Source of the DNA: Symbiodinium natans | Taxonomy: Eukaryota; Sar; Dinophyceae; Suessiales; Symbiodiniaceae | Direction: 5' to 3' | DNA: 27,500 nt | Assembly (NCBI GenBank): GCA_905221605.1 | Contig: CAJNDS010001613.1 | Coordinates: forward strand, 321,185 to 348,684 | Part shown: positions 1 through 8,450 of the stretch, one piece after another | How the letters are laid out: each line of letters opens with the position of its first letter | How positions within the stretch are numbered: the first letter of the stretch is position 1 | Notes under the pieces: model-generated | Database searches by the model: none | Told to the model about the DNA's origin: nothing | What the model saw: the letters and a program-made list of their open reading frames with translations, nothing else | Position numbers and translations under genes: made by a program

Positions 1-61
1 CCCGGGGTTAGGGTGTAGAGCCTCAGGGCGTTGAAAGTCGTAATCTTTGGGGCACCAGCCT

Positions 62-104
62 GAACCCCAAACCCTAAACCCTGAACCCCAAACCCTAAAA
101 CAAA
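62..104 (-). repeat. CCCTAAA telomere-like repeat, short
   Basis: Degenerate CCCTAAA/CCCTGAA units follow a gene-less start with a few degenerate units. Strand '-' in the repeat entries means that TTTAGGG reads on the minus strand. Confidence 0.85.
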
Positions 105-407
105 TGAAAAAATGCAATATAATATATCACCAGAAATATGAATATCAGATGATGATGATGATGATGAGGATGATGAGGATGATGATGATGATGATGATGA
201 TGTTGGCTTTAAATATAAAATTACATGATGTAACTCAATTATACAACTTATCAAATAAAAAAGGAATGGAAAGTTGACTTTATGTTTATGAAAATACTTG
301 TATTGGACAAGATTTTCGGTTGAGAATATACTATATATATGAACTTAACAAATATAGAAATCTACAAGTGAAGAATCATTAAGAAAAGCAAATTCATTTG
401 CAAACCC
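105..407. other. AT-rich spacer with GAT microsatellite
   Basis: AT-rich, unlike most of the window. It holds a (GAT)n microsatellite at about 148-202, interrupted by GAG units. The rest has no convincing ORF or splice signal. Reading frames through the microsatellite give only poly-methionine, aspartate or similar low-complexity peptides. Confidence 0.7.
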
Positions 408-410
408 AGA

Positions 411-537
411 CCCTAAACCCTCTACCCTCTAAACCCTAAACCCTACACCCCTAAACCCTAAACCCTAAACCCTACACCCTAAACCCTAAACCCTAAACCC
501 TAAACCCTGAACCTAAACCCTAAAACCCCTAACCCCC
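411..537 (-). repeat. CCCTAAA telomere-like array
   Basis: Mostly perfect CCCTAAA heptamers, with CCCCTAAA and CCCTGAA variants at the edges. Confidence 0.95.
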
Positions 538-548
538 GACCCCAGCCC

Positions 549-615
549 CCCCATCTTGAAGGCCCCCTTCGCCTCCTTGGCCTTCACGTGCCGCCTGAGG
601 GCCTCTCCGGGAAGC
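549..615 (-). CDS. possible exon between telomeric arrays
   Basis: On the minus strand this GC-rich segment reads ELPGEALRRHVKAKEAK, then GAFKMGG, a basic, helix-like stretch. It is preceded in the sense direction by CCCTAAA and a TGAG acceptor-like AG, and followed by G-rich sequence leading into TTTAGGG. No clear GT donor is visible. Other frames are also open over this length, so it is only a candidate. No family recognised. Confidence 0.3.
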
Positions 616-625
616 TCAGGGCTTA

Positions 626-848
626 TTTAGGGTTTAGGGTTTAGGGGGTTTAGGGTTTAGGGTTTAGGGGTTTAGGGTTTAGGGTTTAGGGTTTTAGGGT
701 TTAGGGTTTAGGGTTTAGGGTTTAGGGTTTAGGGTTTAGGGTTTAGGGTTTAGGGTTTAGGGTTTAGGGTTAGGGTTTAGGGTTTTTAGGGTTTAGGGTT
801 TAGGGTTAGGGTTTAGGGTTTAGGGGGTTTAGGGTTTAGGGTTTAGGG
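626..848 (+). repeat. TTTAGGG telomere-like array
   Basis: About 30 units, mostly perfect TTTAGGG, with slips to TTTAGGGG, TTTTAGGG and TTAGGG. This array and the CCCTAAA array at 411 face outward around the 549-615 segment. Confidence 0.97.
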
Positions 849-927
849 TAAACTTCACCCTGAACCACGAACTCAAGGGACTAAAGGAGGGACCCTTATA
901 TGCGCCCGCGTTCCGCGTAGTCGACCG

Positions 928-968
928 CCCCCCCCCCCCCCCCCCCATGGTATTCTCCCCCCCCCCCC
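928..968. repeat. poly-C tracts
   Basis: C19 at 928-946 and C12 at 957-968, separated by a short CATGG-containing spacer that recurs after the second tract (CCATGG). Such homopolymers are prone to sequencing error. Confidence 0.85.
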
Positions 969-1033
969 TCCCCATGGCATCCCCCCAAACCCACCCTCAA
1001 AACACCACGGACCACAAGGTCCTCAGTATCTCC

Positions 1034-1347
1034 TCAGACACATCCTGGTAGCAGACTTGGCTTTTGCCAGATCTCTGCAAAAGAAAAACAGAAGGCAGAA
1101 GACAGCTTCTTCGCCAATTGAAGCTCGTTCTCCACAGCAGCAATCTGCCCAGAAGCACTGCCTGCTGTCAGCAGGGTGTATTCCGGAAACTTCTCGACCA
1201 CACTGTGAGATACCACTAGCCACTCGAGGCCTTCACGAATGGCCTGAGCCCAAGCACTATCCACCTTCGAAAGCTTTTCCAGGGACAGGCAACCATCCAC
1301 TGTGAGCTTTGTGTCGGAATGGGCCACGTTGTACACGAAGCAGAGTG
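1034..1347 (-). CDS. candidate coding exon(s), unrecognised protein
   Basis: The minus strand is open over about 100 codons with natural composition, including SLEKLSKVDSAWAQAIREGL and IAAVENELQLAKK. A strong acceptor (TTTCTCTCTCAG) lies at 1348-1360, so the exon probably starts at 1347 rather than at the ATG at 1378, which sits in telomere-like sequence. A second strong acceptor (TTTTTCTTTTGCAG) ends at 1075. It could define a 32-nt intron with a GC donor at 1106, or the frame may read through. The ORF ends at a stop at 1034. Upstream sense sequence is degenerate telomeric repeat. Function unknown. The plus strand is also open here. Confidence 0.5.
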
Positions 1348-1365
1348 CTGAGAGAGAAACCCTCA

Positions 1366-1640
1366 ACCTAAACCACAAACCCTGAACCCTAAGCCCTGAA
1401 ACCGAAACCTACCAATGAACCTGAACCACCACAGGGGGGAGAAGGGTAAACCCGAAACCCTAACCGCTTTTTAACCCTGAACCCTGAAACGTAAACCCAG
1501 CACGAACCGGGGGGAGAAGGGAAACCGTAAACTACCCCAAACCTTGAACCCTCAACTCTAAACCCACCGTGAACCAATGGACCAAGGGGGTCAGAGTGAA
1601 AATCCTGAACTCTACAGCCTAACCCTAAACCCTACACCCA
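1366..1640 (-). repeat. degenerate CCCTAAA/CCCTGAA sequence
   Basis: Heptamers are diverged (CCCTGAA, CCGAAAC, CCCAGCA) and mixed with GGGGGAGAAGGG motifs, two of which recur about 75 bp apart. This suggests an old decayed array. Confidence 0.75.
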
Positions 1641-1659
1641 TGAACCACAGACCATGAAC

Positions 1660-1885
1660 CACAGCGGGGGGAGGGGGGGGGGGGGCAGGAAGGGGGAGGG
1701 GCGGAGGGAGGGGGGAGGGCTGTGGGGGGGCGGGGGGCGGATGCCTTCTAGGCATCCCTCCTTCTGTCCCTCAATAAGCCCGAAACCACCTTGGTGTCAC
1801 CCGCTTCTTGGTGCCTTGAAACTTTTCACGGACCCGAAGAATGCAAGGGTGCAGACCCCGGCTGCTGAAATGCACCCAAACCCAC
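1660..1885. other. G-rich then mixed spacer, no gene seen
   Basis: A strongly G-rich stretch (1665-1740) is followed by about 140 bp of mixed sequence. An ORF at 1654-1899 (+) encodes only Gly/Arg-rich low complexity and then proline-rich sequence. I do not call it a gene. Confidence 0.5.
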
Positions 1886-2360
1886 GCCCGAAACCCTAAG
1901 CCCCAAACAGTAGACACTAAACCCTGAATAGCGTGTGTAAACCCTAAAGCCATGCACCCTCAACACTGAACCCGAGCACCTCACACCCTAAACCCGAAAA
2001 CCTGCGAAGCCCCGAATCCTCCTGCACCCTCTACACTCCCTAAATACCTTCAACCCCGAAGCCCCCGCACCCTCTCAACACCCTGAACCCCTAAACCCCT
2101 AAACCCCTAAAATCCCTAAACCTCGAAACCCCTAAACCCCTAGACCCTAAAACGCCCTAAACTCTAGACACTAAAACCCCTAAGCCCCTCAACCCCCTAA
2201 ACCATACAAACCCCTAACCTAATTCCTAAACCCTAGAAACCCCAACACCGTAGAAAGCCCTAAACCCCTAAACCCCCAAACCCCCAAACCCCCAAACCCC
2301 CAAACCCCCAAACCCCTAAACCCTAAACCCCAAAAACCCCTAGACCCTAAAAAGCCCTGA
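1886..2360 (-). repeat. long degenerate CCCTAAA/CCCCTAAA region
   Basis: Heptamers drift into octamers (AACCCCTA) and a CCCCCAAA run at 2273-2310. The variant types are clustered, as expected if slippage amplified each one locally. Confidence 0.9.
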
Positions 2361-2370
2361 ACGCTGAAGC

Positions 2371-2415
2371 CCCCTGAAGTTCTCCTGCCGGCCTCGAAGC
2401 GCTCCTTGGCCGTAC
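2371..2415 (-). CDS. candidate small exon
   Basis: The minus strand has a textbook acceptor, TTGTTTCGTGCAG, ending at 2416, followed by GC-rich sequence readable as TAKERFEAGRRTSGG. It lies between CCCTAAA (sense upstream) and TTTAGGG (sense downstream). A GT donor is not evident before the repeats begin. Function unknown. Confidence 0.35.
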
Positions 2416-2449
2416 CTGCACGAAACAAGATTGAAACACCAGATATGTT

Positions 2450-2528
2450 CAGGGTTTTAGGGTTTTAGGGTCTAGGGTTTAGGGTTAAGGGTTTTAGGGT
2501 TTAGGGTTGAGGGTTTAGGGTTTAGGGT
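2450..2528 (+). repeat. TTTAGGG/TTTTAGGG array
   Basis: About 11 units alternating TTTTAGGG and TTTAGGG. This is the last telomeric block before the repeat-free interval. Confidence 0.92.
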
Positions 2529-3035
2529 ACACACGCGCACACATGCATACATGCGTACATGTGTACATACATATGTCACGAATATGCAGACATATATATA
2601 TATATACGTAAGATCTGCAATGTTAGTAATAACCACATAACATATGAATAATGTATACATATTGGCTACATAAAACCTGAACGAATACATATGAACACAC
2701 ACACACACACACACACTGCTTCCAGGCTTGCACACGCATATGTATTACGAACATGTAGATCAGGTGCTTCGTTCGAACAGACGTGTTCAGGATTTTCTTC
2801 TGGCTGCAGTCCATGCCAGGGACCCTACAGCCAAATCCAAAAAAGGCTACAGTAGAGCCTAACTTGGGTAGTGTTACTGTTTTCAACCATAGCACTCCAC
2901 AATTTCAACAACAACTGCTAGCAGCAATATCGTAAGTTCGCGAAAGCAAAGAACAGCAGTAGAGATAACCGCCGTAATCGCAATCATCGTCAATCAGAAG
3001 AAGCGGAATGTACCCTGCCTCTCTATTCCTATTAT
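2529..3035. other. AT-richer spacer with (AC)n and (AT)n microsatellites
   Basis: Holds an ACATGC/ACATAC-rich stretch (2529-2580), (TA)n at about 2590-2606 and (AC)11 at 2695-2716. The remainder is unique and without telomeric repeat. Minus-strand ORFs of up to 90 codons run through the microsatellites and look non-coding. Confidence 0.6.
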
Positions 3036-3368
3036 TTGCCTTTTGAACTAATACTCTTCTTATTTCCTATATCATTGCCATTGAGAATATGCTCTGACAT
3101 CCTAAAACCTTGCGATCCCTTCTGTTGCGAAAATTCATTCGAGACTTTGTCTTGGGGCTTAGGATCCGAATGTGAATGTGCCGCTGTCACACAAATATCA
3201 CTGCAAGCAGTGCAACAAATAGATGAAGGTCTGCATGACCATGTCAATATAGTACAGGTCGTGCTATTTCAACCAAGCTACAGAGCCGGTCCAAGTAGCA
3301 AGTGCCGCCTAGACGCTAGCCGCTATCACTTTCCAATGGTTAAACCGGATGTCATGACAGCATGTTAG
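3036..3368 (+). CDS. hypothetical ORF, 110 codons
   Basis: An ATG-started ORF with a hydrophobic N-terminus (FELILFLFPISLPL) and several cysteines (CDPFCCE, ECECAA). It lies in the repeat-free interval, and no homology is recognised. A 71-codon ORF overlaps it on the minus strand, so the coding strand is not settled. It could be chance. Confidence 0.25.
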   Translation: MPFELILFLFPISLPLRICSDILKPCDPFCCENSFETLSWGLGSECECAAVTQISLQAVQQIDEGLHDHVNIVQVVLFQPSYRAGPSSKCRLDASRYHFPMVKPDVMTAC

Positions 3369-3629
3369 TTGACAGGCCAACCTGTGTGCAGACATTGACG
3401 GTTGCACCTATGCAACATGACATGGAAGTGTCTGCGTGCGTTTAGCCTCTAGAAGACGCTTTCCAACCCACAACTGAACAGCCAAACGTTTTGAACAATC
3501 CTTATAACAACAAAGAGTAACAATTTATCAACCCATACATACGTTTAGTAAACGCGTAAGAGCAAACTAGAAGCAATACGCATTGGACTACCGCACCTCG
3601 ATAACAGCGACAACAAGAAACGATCCGAA

Positions 3630-3673
3630 CCTAGGTTGCCCAGCAACCTAGGATTAAAAAGGGTGCCCTTTTT
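3630..3673. other. tandem perfect hairpins followed by T-run
   Basis: 3630-3639 and 3643-3652 form a perfect 10-bp inverted repeat (CCTAGGTTGC, loop CCA, then its complement). Four bases later AAAAGGG-TG-CCCTTTT forms a second hairpin followed by a T-run. This may be a small palindromic element or an RNA 3'-end structure. Confidence 0.6.
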
Positions 3674-3707
3674 TGCTTAAAGGGGTCTATAGGGGAACCT
3701 AGAGCCC

Positions 3708-4010
3708 CTAAAAAGAGAATAAGGGCACTACTGGGCATCCTAGGAACTTCAATACTGTATCCCACCCTGCGCAAACACAACAACCAACCATCTCATAGCT
3801 TCCCAAACAAAGCAACTGGTAATCCAAATCTTCCGTCAAAAAACTCGGAAAACTCCGCAATTCCAGGACCCCATGTCTCAAGCACAATCGTGCGGCAAAC
3901 CCTGATGCAAAACAGTCCAAGCACAAAGTCAGAAGTTCTTTCAGAGGCATATCACCTTGCAGTATCTGAATCTGGTTGATCTTAAAGCCCTGTGATACAC
4001 AAACGGTCAA
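3708..4010 (-). CDS. hypothetical ORF, 100 codons
   Basis: A minus-strand ORF with natural composition (e.g. MPLKELLTLCLDCFASGF, FLTEDLDYQLLCLGSYEMVG). It lies downstream, in the sense direction, of the 4.15-5.5 kb coding locus on the same strand and could be a further exon or an independent small gene. No motif recognised. Confidence 0.35.
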   Translation of the reverse strand: MTVCVSQGFKINQIQILQGDMPLKELLTLCLDCFASGFAARLCLRHGVLELRSFPSFLTEDLDYQLLCLGSYEMVGCCVCAGWDTVLKFLGCPVVPLFSF

Positions 4011-4150
4011 CCCTGTCCAAGCGAAGAAGCCGAGGAGGACGTTCTGATAACTGTAGTGATTGTGTCCAAACTAGCCGTATTTGAGATCCTTCCCGCACAC
4101 ACTCGAGATCTTTGTCATGCAGCTCCTGGCAGGTCGGAGTTGCGATGCCA

Positions 4151-4494
4151 CTAGTCATCCGTCTGCTGCTCTTGCAAGAGTGTCAGTATCTGATCGAGTT
4201 TTCTGTCCATTCGATCGAGTTTTCTGTTCTGAACGGCCTGCCGGTCGGTAAGTATCTGCACCTCTTGGCGCTGGTGATACAGCTCCCGCGCAACATAGTC
4301 AAAGCCGCCCCGCATCATCTTTCGGATCTGGTGGATCCGGCCGTTTAAATCACCCGGCTGTTCGTGAGCATCACGCATCATGTTTGTGACGTCAGCCACA
4401 ACATGACGTGCGTCGTGAGGTTGCATGTGCTGAGCATGTCGGATGTCCTGCACAAGCGTGAACTGCAATTGCTCACGTAAGTGCCTGAAACGCG
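4151..4494 (-). CDS. C-terminal coiled-coil part of the 4.2-5.5 kb locus
   Basis: The open frame contains REQLQFTLVQDIRHAQHM and later QAVQNRKLDRMDRKLDQIL, then ends QEQQTDD at a stop at 4151. Heptad-like spacing (LDRMDRKLDQILTLL) indicates a coiled coil. It is one nucleotide out of frame with the segment at 4473-4709. Skipping one base near 4488-4490 would join QKELDAFQAL to REQLQFTLV and make one continuous heptad pattern. The ATG at 4522 is probably internal. Either the gene is broken here or the assembly has an indel. Confidence 0.55.
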
Positions 4495-4709
4495 TCAAGC
4501 TCTTTCTGAACACGTTGAGCATTGAAACGCCTCGTCGCCCAACTCATTGCATTGTATTCTTCGACAATTTGGACCGACTTCGCTGATACATCAACAAACT
4601 GTAGCGTGATCTCGCGAAAAACCTGAGCACAATCTGGATCACCAGTTTGGTCAACTTTTGCAATCAGCTTGTGCATGGGGGAAATTGTTGCTGGACACTC
4701 CAGGTCAGA
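4473..4709 (-). CDS. middle exon of the coiled-coil locus
   Basis: Reads SDLECPATISPMHKLIAKVD, later VFREITLQFVDVSAKSVQIV and ATRRFNAQRVQKELDAFQAL, then a stop at 4473. It is in the same frame as the upstream 4755-5456 ORF. A CAG acceptor ends at 4710. The gap to the upstream segment fits a 51-nt intron (GC donor at 4760) or a 63-nt intron (GTCATG donor at 4772), and both keep the frame. Amphipathic and probably helical. No known domain recognised. Confidence 0.5.
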   Translation of the reverse strand, partial: SDLECPATISPMHKLIAKVDQTGDPDCAQVFREITLQFVDVSAKSVQIVEEYNAMSWATRRFNAQRVQKELDAFQALT

Positions 4710-4754
4710 CTGCCCCAAAACAGGGTGAGCCTTTTTTTTCTAGCCGGGATTTTT

Positions 4755-5456
4755 TCAAGCTTCGTACATGACTTCTCCAACTGAGGCCAAGGTTTCCTGC
4801 AGACCGCGGCACGCAGAGCGAAGCAACTTCGACAGACAGGCCACAACCAACGGCAGAGTGCCTCTGCATGCCAGGCCAATCAAAACTGTTGTCTGTTTGG
4901 ACTGCTCCACTTGATTGGCGCTCGCTTTCACTGCATTCTTTTCTCCAACCAAAATATTAACCAGAATTTTGACAAGGGTCGCTCCTGCAGAGCCGCGTGA
5001 AGCACCTAAATTCAGGCGTGATACAGCTCCTACCTGACGAATTTCCTCCACCATGTGACGCGTGCCTTCGGACAAACCTCCCACTTGATGTAAACATTCT
5101 GTAACATTTAACAAGACTGCATTGTATTGTTCTGTCTCCTTTGTACCCAACCCTTGCCACATTGATTTCAAACCGTCTGCTATCGCGGTCGCCCCAACTT
5201 CAAGCGAGAAACCTGGGAGTTGAGCTGTTGCCTTGCCGAAATTTCTGCGCATGATCTGCGAAGCACGACCCAACTTTTGACGTCGCCCAAGACCTCGAGT
5301 CTGCCAAGTCAACTTCTCCCCACGACATACAAATATGATGGGCAGCGCAGTGTCATACATACCTGTGGCAGACGTGTAGCACAATGCAGCACAAACTCCA
5401 CAAATCAAGCGCAGTCGTGTCAAGTTCATCTGTCTCGATTGCTGCATGGCACACAT
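4755..5456 (-). CDS. longest ORF of the window, unrecognised protein
   Basis: A 233-codon minus-strand ORF. The best protein-like part runs from about residue 70: FSLEVGATAIADGLKSMWQG, TECLHQVGGLSEGTRHMVEE, GATLVKILVNILVGEKNAVK, then a hydrophobic stretch (TTVLIGLACRGTLPLVVACL) near residues 190-210 that may be a membrane segment. It ends LASVGEVMYEA at a stop, and the frame resumes after a probable small intron (see 4473-4709). The first about 35 codons may instead be an upstream exon, because CAG|GTATGT at 5362 is a perfect donor consensus and TTGGCAG ends at 5301 (62 nt). Base composition is less GC-rich than the exon candidates between the telomeric blocks. Family unknown. Confidence 0.55.
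   Translation of the reverse strand: MCAMQQSRQMNLTRLRLICGVCAALCYTSATGMYDTALPIIFVCRGEKLTWQTRGLGRRQKLGRASQIMRRNFGKATAQLPGFSLEVGATAIADGLKSMWQGLGTKETEQYNAVLLNVTECLHQVGGLSEGTRHMVEEIRQVGAVSRLNLGASRGSAGATLVKILVNILVGEKNAVKASANQVEQSKQTTVLIGLACRGTLPLVVACLSKLLRSACRGLQETLASVGEVMYEA
5301..5362 (-). other. possible 62-nt spliceosomal intron
   Basis: The sense strand reads GCCACAG|GTATGTATG ... TTGACTTGGCAG|ACTCG. Both ends match eukaryotic consensus. Removing it would change which upstream frame joins the long ORF: 62 is not a multiple of 3, and the unspliced frame is open. It is therefore a candidate only. Confidence 0.4.
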
Positions 5457-5646
5457 CGGCTACGCGAGGATGACGAAAAAAATCGCATTCACTGTTTCTT
5501 CCAGACAGCTTACAGGCAATGTTGGTAAGGCAAGACCATAACACTGGCACGAACAAGCGCCATAGGAGCGATGTCAAGCTCAACAAGTGAGCACTCCAAG
5601 CAAAAGGCAGGGCTTTCAGGTCTTCAGATGTGGGGCTTCGAGGCAA
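5363..5646 (-). CDS. possible first exon of the coiled-coil locus
   Basis: A minus-strand frame starting MPRSPTSEDLKALPF, with a hydrophobic segment (LTSLLWRLFVPVLWSCL) near residues 24-42 and then DELDTTALDLWSLC, reaching the GTATGT donor at 5362. It overlaps the N-terminal part of the long ORF in another frame, so only one of the two can be used. Spliced at 5301, its frame continues about 30 codons more with natural composition. Confidence 0.35.
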
Positions 5647-6029
5647 ACTTGATGCTGGAATGGAACCTTGTGGGTAAGGTGTCGAACGGGGAGGCTTATG
5701 CTTGAAGGCGTCAGGGTCGGTCAGGTCTTTAGAAGCTGTAGCTTCTTAAGGGTTTCGGGGTCAGCTTCGGGCCCAGAACCCTCCATCAAGACCCTCTGAG
5801 CTTCTCAGTCTGCAGCCCCCAAGATGACTTCATAGGGTAAAAATAAGCTATCCTCCAGAAGAAAGAGCCCCCGAATACCAAGACCTAAAGGAGCAAGTGC
5901 TAAGGCCTAAGCAGAGAACGGTTGTACCCCGCTTGCGGGGGGGGTGGGGGGGGCCGGATGGGGGTGAGTTGGCAACCCCAAAACCCATAGAGCCCTTCAC
6001 TCCAAAGCTAAAAGATGACATGCCGCACT
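5647..6029. other. spacer, no gene seen
   Basis: About 380 bp of mixed sequence with a G-rich tract near 5937-5970. No ORF, splice pair or telomeric repeat is convincing here. Confidence 0.5.
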
Positions 6030-6098
6030 GGGTTTAGGGTTTAGGGTTCAGGGCTTGGGGTTCAGGTTTTTGTCATTTAGGGTTTGGGGTTTCATTAA
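6030..6098 (+). repeat. degenerate TTTAGGG block
   Basis: About eight diverged units (TTCAGGG, TTGGGG, TTTGGGG) mark the return of telomeric sequence after 3.5 kb without it. Confidence 0.8.
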
Positions 6099-6314
6099 GG
6101 GTTATCTGCCTTGGCCCGGCGGGAGCAGTGGCGGCAGGGCTGACAGGTCGAGATCCTGGAGGGTGGTTGGAACGCAAACGCAGCCTTACAACTCAAAGAG
6201 CCCAACCCAAACCGTAGGGTTTTGGGCCCTAAACCCTGCACACTAAATTCGAAACCCTGCTTACGGTTTCGGGCTGACAGCTTCAAAGGGCAGAATGGTA
6301 AGGTTCGGTGCTTA

Positions 6315-6580
6315 AGGTCCTAACCCTAAACCCTAAACCCTAAACCCTAAACCCTAAACCCTAAACCCTAAACCCTAAACCCTAAACCCTAAACCCTAAA
6401 CCCTAAACCCTAAACCCTAAGCTCAATGATTGCCTCAAACCCCGATCGACCGATCCCTTGAACTTCAAATCCTCATTCTTGTTTTCAACACCCCTAAACC
6501 CTAAACCCTAAACCCTAAACCCTAAACCCTAAACCCTAAACCCTGAACCCTGAACCCTGAACCCTGAAACCCAAACCCTC
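6315..6580 (-). repeat. two CCCTAAA arrays split by a 70-bp unique spacer
   Basis: 6324-6419 (about 14 near-perfect units) and 6492-6580 (ending in CCCTGAA variants), separated by unique sequence at 6420-6490. Confidence 0.97.
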
Positions 6581-6610
6581 AACCTGAAACCGCTATCCTC
6601 AACAAAAGAG

Positions 6611-6676
6611 CTCCTGGTGCGGGGCGACCTCGGGTTTCTCAAGAAGCTTTCGGGGTGGCGGCGCGACCTAAGTCAG
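6611..6676 (+). CDS. candidate exon, plus strand
   Basis: An AG at 6609-6610 (or AG at 6607-6608) precedes a 66-nt frame reading LLVRGDLGFLKKLSGW, then RRDLSQ, ended by a good donor TCAG|GTGACG at 6677. CCCTAAA arrays lie upstream and TTTAGGG starts about 30 bp downstream. The minus strand also has an acceptor (CCTGACTTAG) with an open frame, so orientation is not certain. Confidence 0.4.
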
Positions 6677-6702
6677 GTGACGGGTGTCGGGAAGGATCCC
6701 GG

Positions 6703-6778
6703 ATTTTAGGGTTTAGGGTTTAGGGCTTAGGGCTTAGGGCTTAGGGCTTAGGGCTTAGGGTTTAGGGTTTAGGGGTTT
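6703..6778 (+). repeat. TTTAGGG/CTTAGGG array
   Basis: About ten units. Five consecutive CTTAGGG variants show local amplification of a point variant. Confidence 0.95.
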
Positions 6779-7055
6779 ATCTAGAGTTTCAGGGCTGACC
6801 AGGTTGGGCTAGTGCAGCAATTCCTTGTGTTGATTAGGCCCTGCTCGAAACCCCACCCTCCCTCAAGCTGGGAACTTTGTAGGGGCTGACTATGGGGACT
6901 CTAAAGAGGATACATCCTAGGGCTAAACCTTGGAGCCGCTTTAGTGCAACCAGCGCCCTCCCCCCTGAGCAGTCGGAAGTCACTGACTTTATAGGTGGGG
7001 TCCCAGACTAAAAGGGCCCAAAGCCAAAGCCGAAACCCCAAACCCAAAACCCTCC
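6779..7055. other. spacer, no gene seen
   Basis: Mixed sequence with scattered AAACCC-like motifs near 7030-7052. I see no ORF or splice pair worth calling. Confidence 0.45.
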
Positions 7056-7056
7056 G

Positions 7057-7096
7057 TGCAGCGCTGGCCGTCGATCCACCATCGGCCCAGATGCTT
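7057..7096 (-). CDS. weak candidate exon
   Basis: The minus strand reads KHLGRWWIDGQRCTEG between ACCCCAAG (acceptor-like) and AGG|GTTTTG (weak donor). The Trp/Cys-rich composition looks protein-like, but the segment is only about 40 nt. Confidence 0.25.
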
Positions 7097-7259
7097 GGGG
7101 TTGAAGGTTTAGGAATCTAGGGTATTAGGGTTTAGGGCTTCACAATCCGCCAACCGGCGTGTTGAAAGGCGAAAGGTTCTGAGGGTTTCCTCCAAACGCC
7201 GAGAGGGGGGGGGGGTGTTCGCCGGCAGCTTTTGCACGGCCCACGCCACGGCCCTGAGC

Positions 7260-7335
7260 TTAGGGTTTTTGGGGTTTGGAGTTTAAGGTTTGCGGGTTTT
7301 GGGCTTACATGGGGTTTAGGGTTTACAGCCCACCA
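7260..7335 (+). repeat. degenerate TTTAGGG/TTTGGGG block
   Basis: Diverged units such as TTTTTGGGG, TTTGGAG and TTTAAGG. A similar shorter remnant lies at 7100-7138. Confidence 0.7.
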
Positions 7336-7410
7336 AGCCCAGATAAGGGCCCTAGATGTAGGGTTTTAAGGCTTAGGAGCTATATAAGGTTTCGGGTCTA
7401 CGGTTTGGCA

Positions 7411-7574
7411 TTTTTTCCAGTCCTGGAAGACCGGCGCGTCTATACAGGAGACACATTTTCCAGTACTGCAACAGCACTTCTGCACAGGGCCACATTTCCC
7501 AGTGCGGAAAACACAGCGCCTGCACAGGAGCGAAGTTTTCCAGTACTGGAGAACACAGCACTTCTGCACAGGAG
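7411..7574. repeat. degenerate minisatellite, four units of about 40 bp
   Basis: Units begin near 7413, 7456, 7495 and 7536, each starting TTTTCCAGTACTG or a variant and ending near CTTCTGCACAGGAG. Read on the minus strand they give a Cys-rich repeat (PVQKCC, VLQYWKT, CRRCVFRTGKC). An open frame of 130 codons covers it on minus (7366-7758), and plus frames are open too, so a coding role is possible but unproven. Confidence 0.7.
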
Positions 7575-7817
7575 GGACCACCAGCAAGTTCCGCAACATT
7601 TGCAGCACCTGGCCGTTCTCGACGCTCTCTTGCTTACGTAGCGGCATCAAGACGGGTCGCTCGATGTCACAACATCTGAATGCTGCTCTCCACAAATCAG
7701 AACTGCAACCAAAAAAAGGGCCCCGTTCTCTGATCGCAGGCTTACAGGATCTTATCATTACATTCGCCCCAAACCATGCATCCCAGGCCTATAGCCCACT
7801 CAGCTGCTGGAACTCTT
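7575..7817. other. unique segment beside the minisatellite
   Basis: Open on both strands (plus 7502-7840, minus 7366-7758) without recognisable domains or convincing splice pairs. The plus frame runs into the dispersed element and ends in its first bases (WLHSGG-stop). Confidence 0.35.
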
Positions 7818-7929
7818 CTTGGCTGCACTCAGGAGGGTAGCTATAAATTAAACTTTTCGCTGCCTGAATCAGAAACCCAATAAGCCCAAAAAAGGTAAGG
7901 ATCTAAAGTTACAGTAAAGTACCACAAAG
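7818..7929 (+). mobile_element. dispersed 112-bp element, copy A (intact)
   Basis: Begins CTTGGCTGCACTCAGGAGGG and ends GTAAAGTACCACAAAG. It shares about 90% identity with copy C (13255-13367) and with the two halves of copy B (10392-10572). No terminal inverted repeats or clear target-site duplications are visible. The minus strand encodes FVVLYCNFRSLPFLGLLGF before a stop. Confidence 0.85.
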
Positions 7930-8017
7930 TCTTCATGTCTGTGAAGTTGGGTCCGGCTGGCTCCGGATTGTTGAATGGGCTTCTCACGGTCTTGCAAGGC
8001 GCAGTCCTTTCGACTCG

Positions 8018-8126
8018 TTTAGGGTTTAGGGTTTAGGGTTTAGGGTTTAGGGTTTGGGGTTTAGGGTTTAGGGTTTAGGGTTTAGGGTTTAGGGTTTAGG
8101 GTTTAGGGTTTAGGGGCTTAGGGTGC
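8018..8126 (+). repeat. TTTAGGG array
   Basis: About 15 units with one TTTGGGG variant, ending in CTTAGGG. Confidence 0.97.
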
Positions 8127-8210
8127 ACCAGACGTTGGGCCCTGAATATTCAACGATCTGCCAACGAGGGCTCGCCCGCAGTATGAGAAGGCCACTGCCT
8201 TGCAGAGACA
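8127..8210. other. 84-bp unique segment between facing arrays
   Basis: TTTAGGG lies to the left and CCCTAAA to the right. The plus strand could read ARPQYEKATALQRQ after a CCCGCAG acceptor, and the minus strand is also open. Too ambiguous to call as an exon. Confidence 0.4.
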
Positions 8211-8450
8211 GACCCTAAACCCTAAACCCTAAACCCTAAACCCTAAACCCTAAACCCTAAACCGCTGTGCCTCCTCGAATGTCTCGCCTAAAACCCTTTA
8301 AACCCCTTAAACCCTGAAAACCCCTTAAAACCCCTCAAAGTCCGGAAACCCCTTAAGCCCCTTAAACCCCTTAAGCCTTGAACACCCCTCAACCCCTTAA
8401 ACCCCTCAAACTTTAAACCTTACTAAACCCTAAACCCCAAACCCCCGACC
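8211..8450 (-). repeat. CCCTAAA array grading into AAACCCCTT octamers
   Basis: Seven perfect heptamers (8214-8262), a 25-bp spacer, then about 150 bp of longer variants (AAACCCCTT, AAGCCCCTT). Confidence 0.93.

Noticed and set aside
47-277. 76-codon plus ORF with poly-methionine
   Set aside because: It comes from the GAT microsatellite and flanking telomeric repeat.
1654-1899. Plus ORF rich in Gly and Arg
   Set aside because: Its first half is the G-rich tract. The rest is proline-rich and unsupported.
2472-2895. Minus ORFs with VCVCVCV runs
   Set aside because: They are translations of the (AC)n microsatellite and show no coding signal outside it.
4479-4494. A 14-nt intron (GTGAGC...TTGCAG) explaining the frameshift
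   Set aside because: Too short for known spliceosomal introns in this context, and its removal gives the wrong frame.
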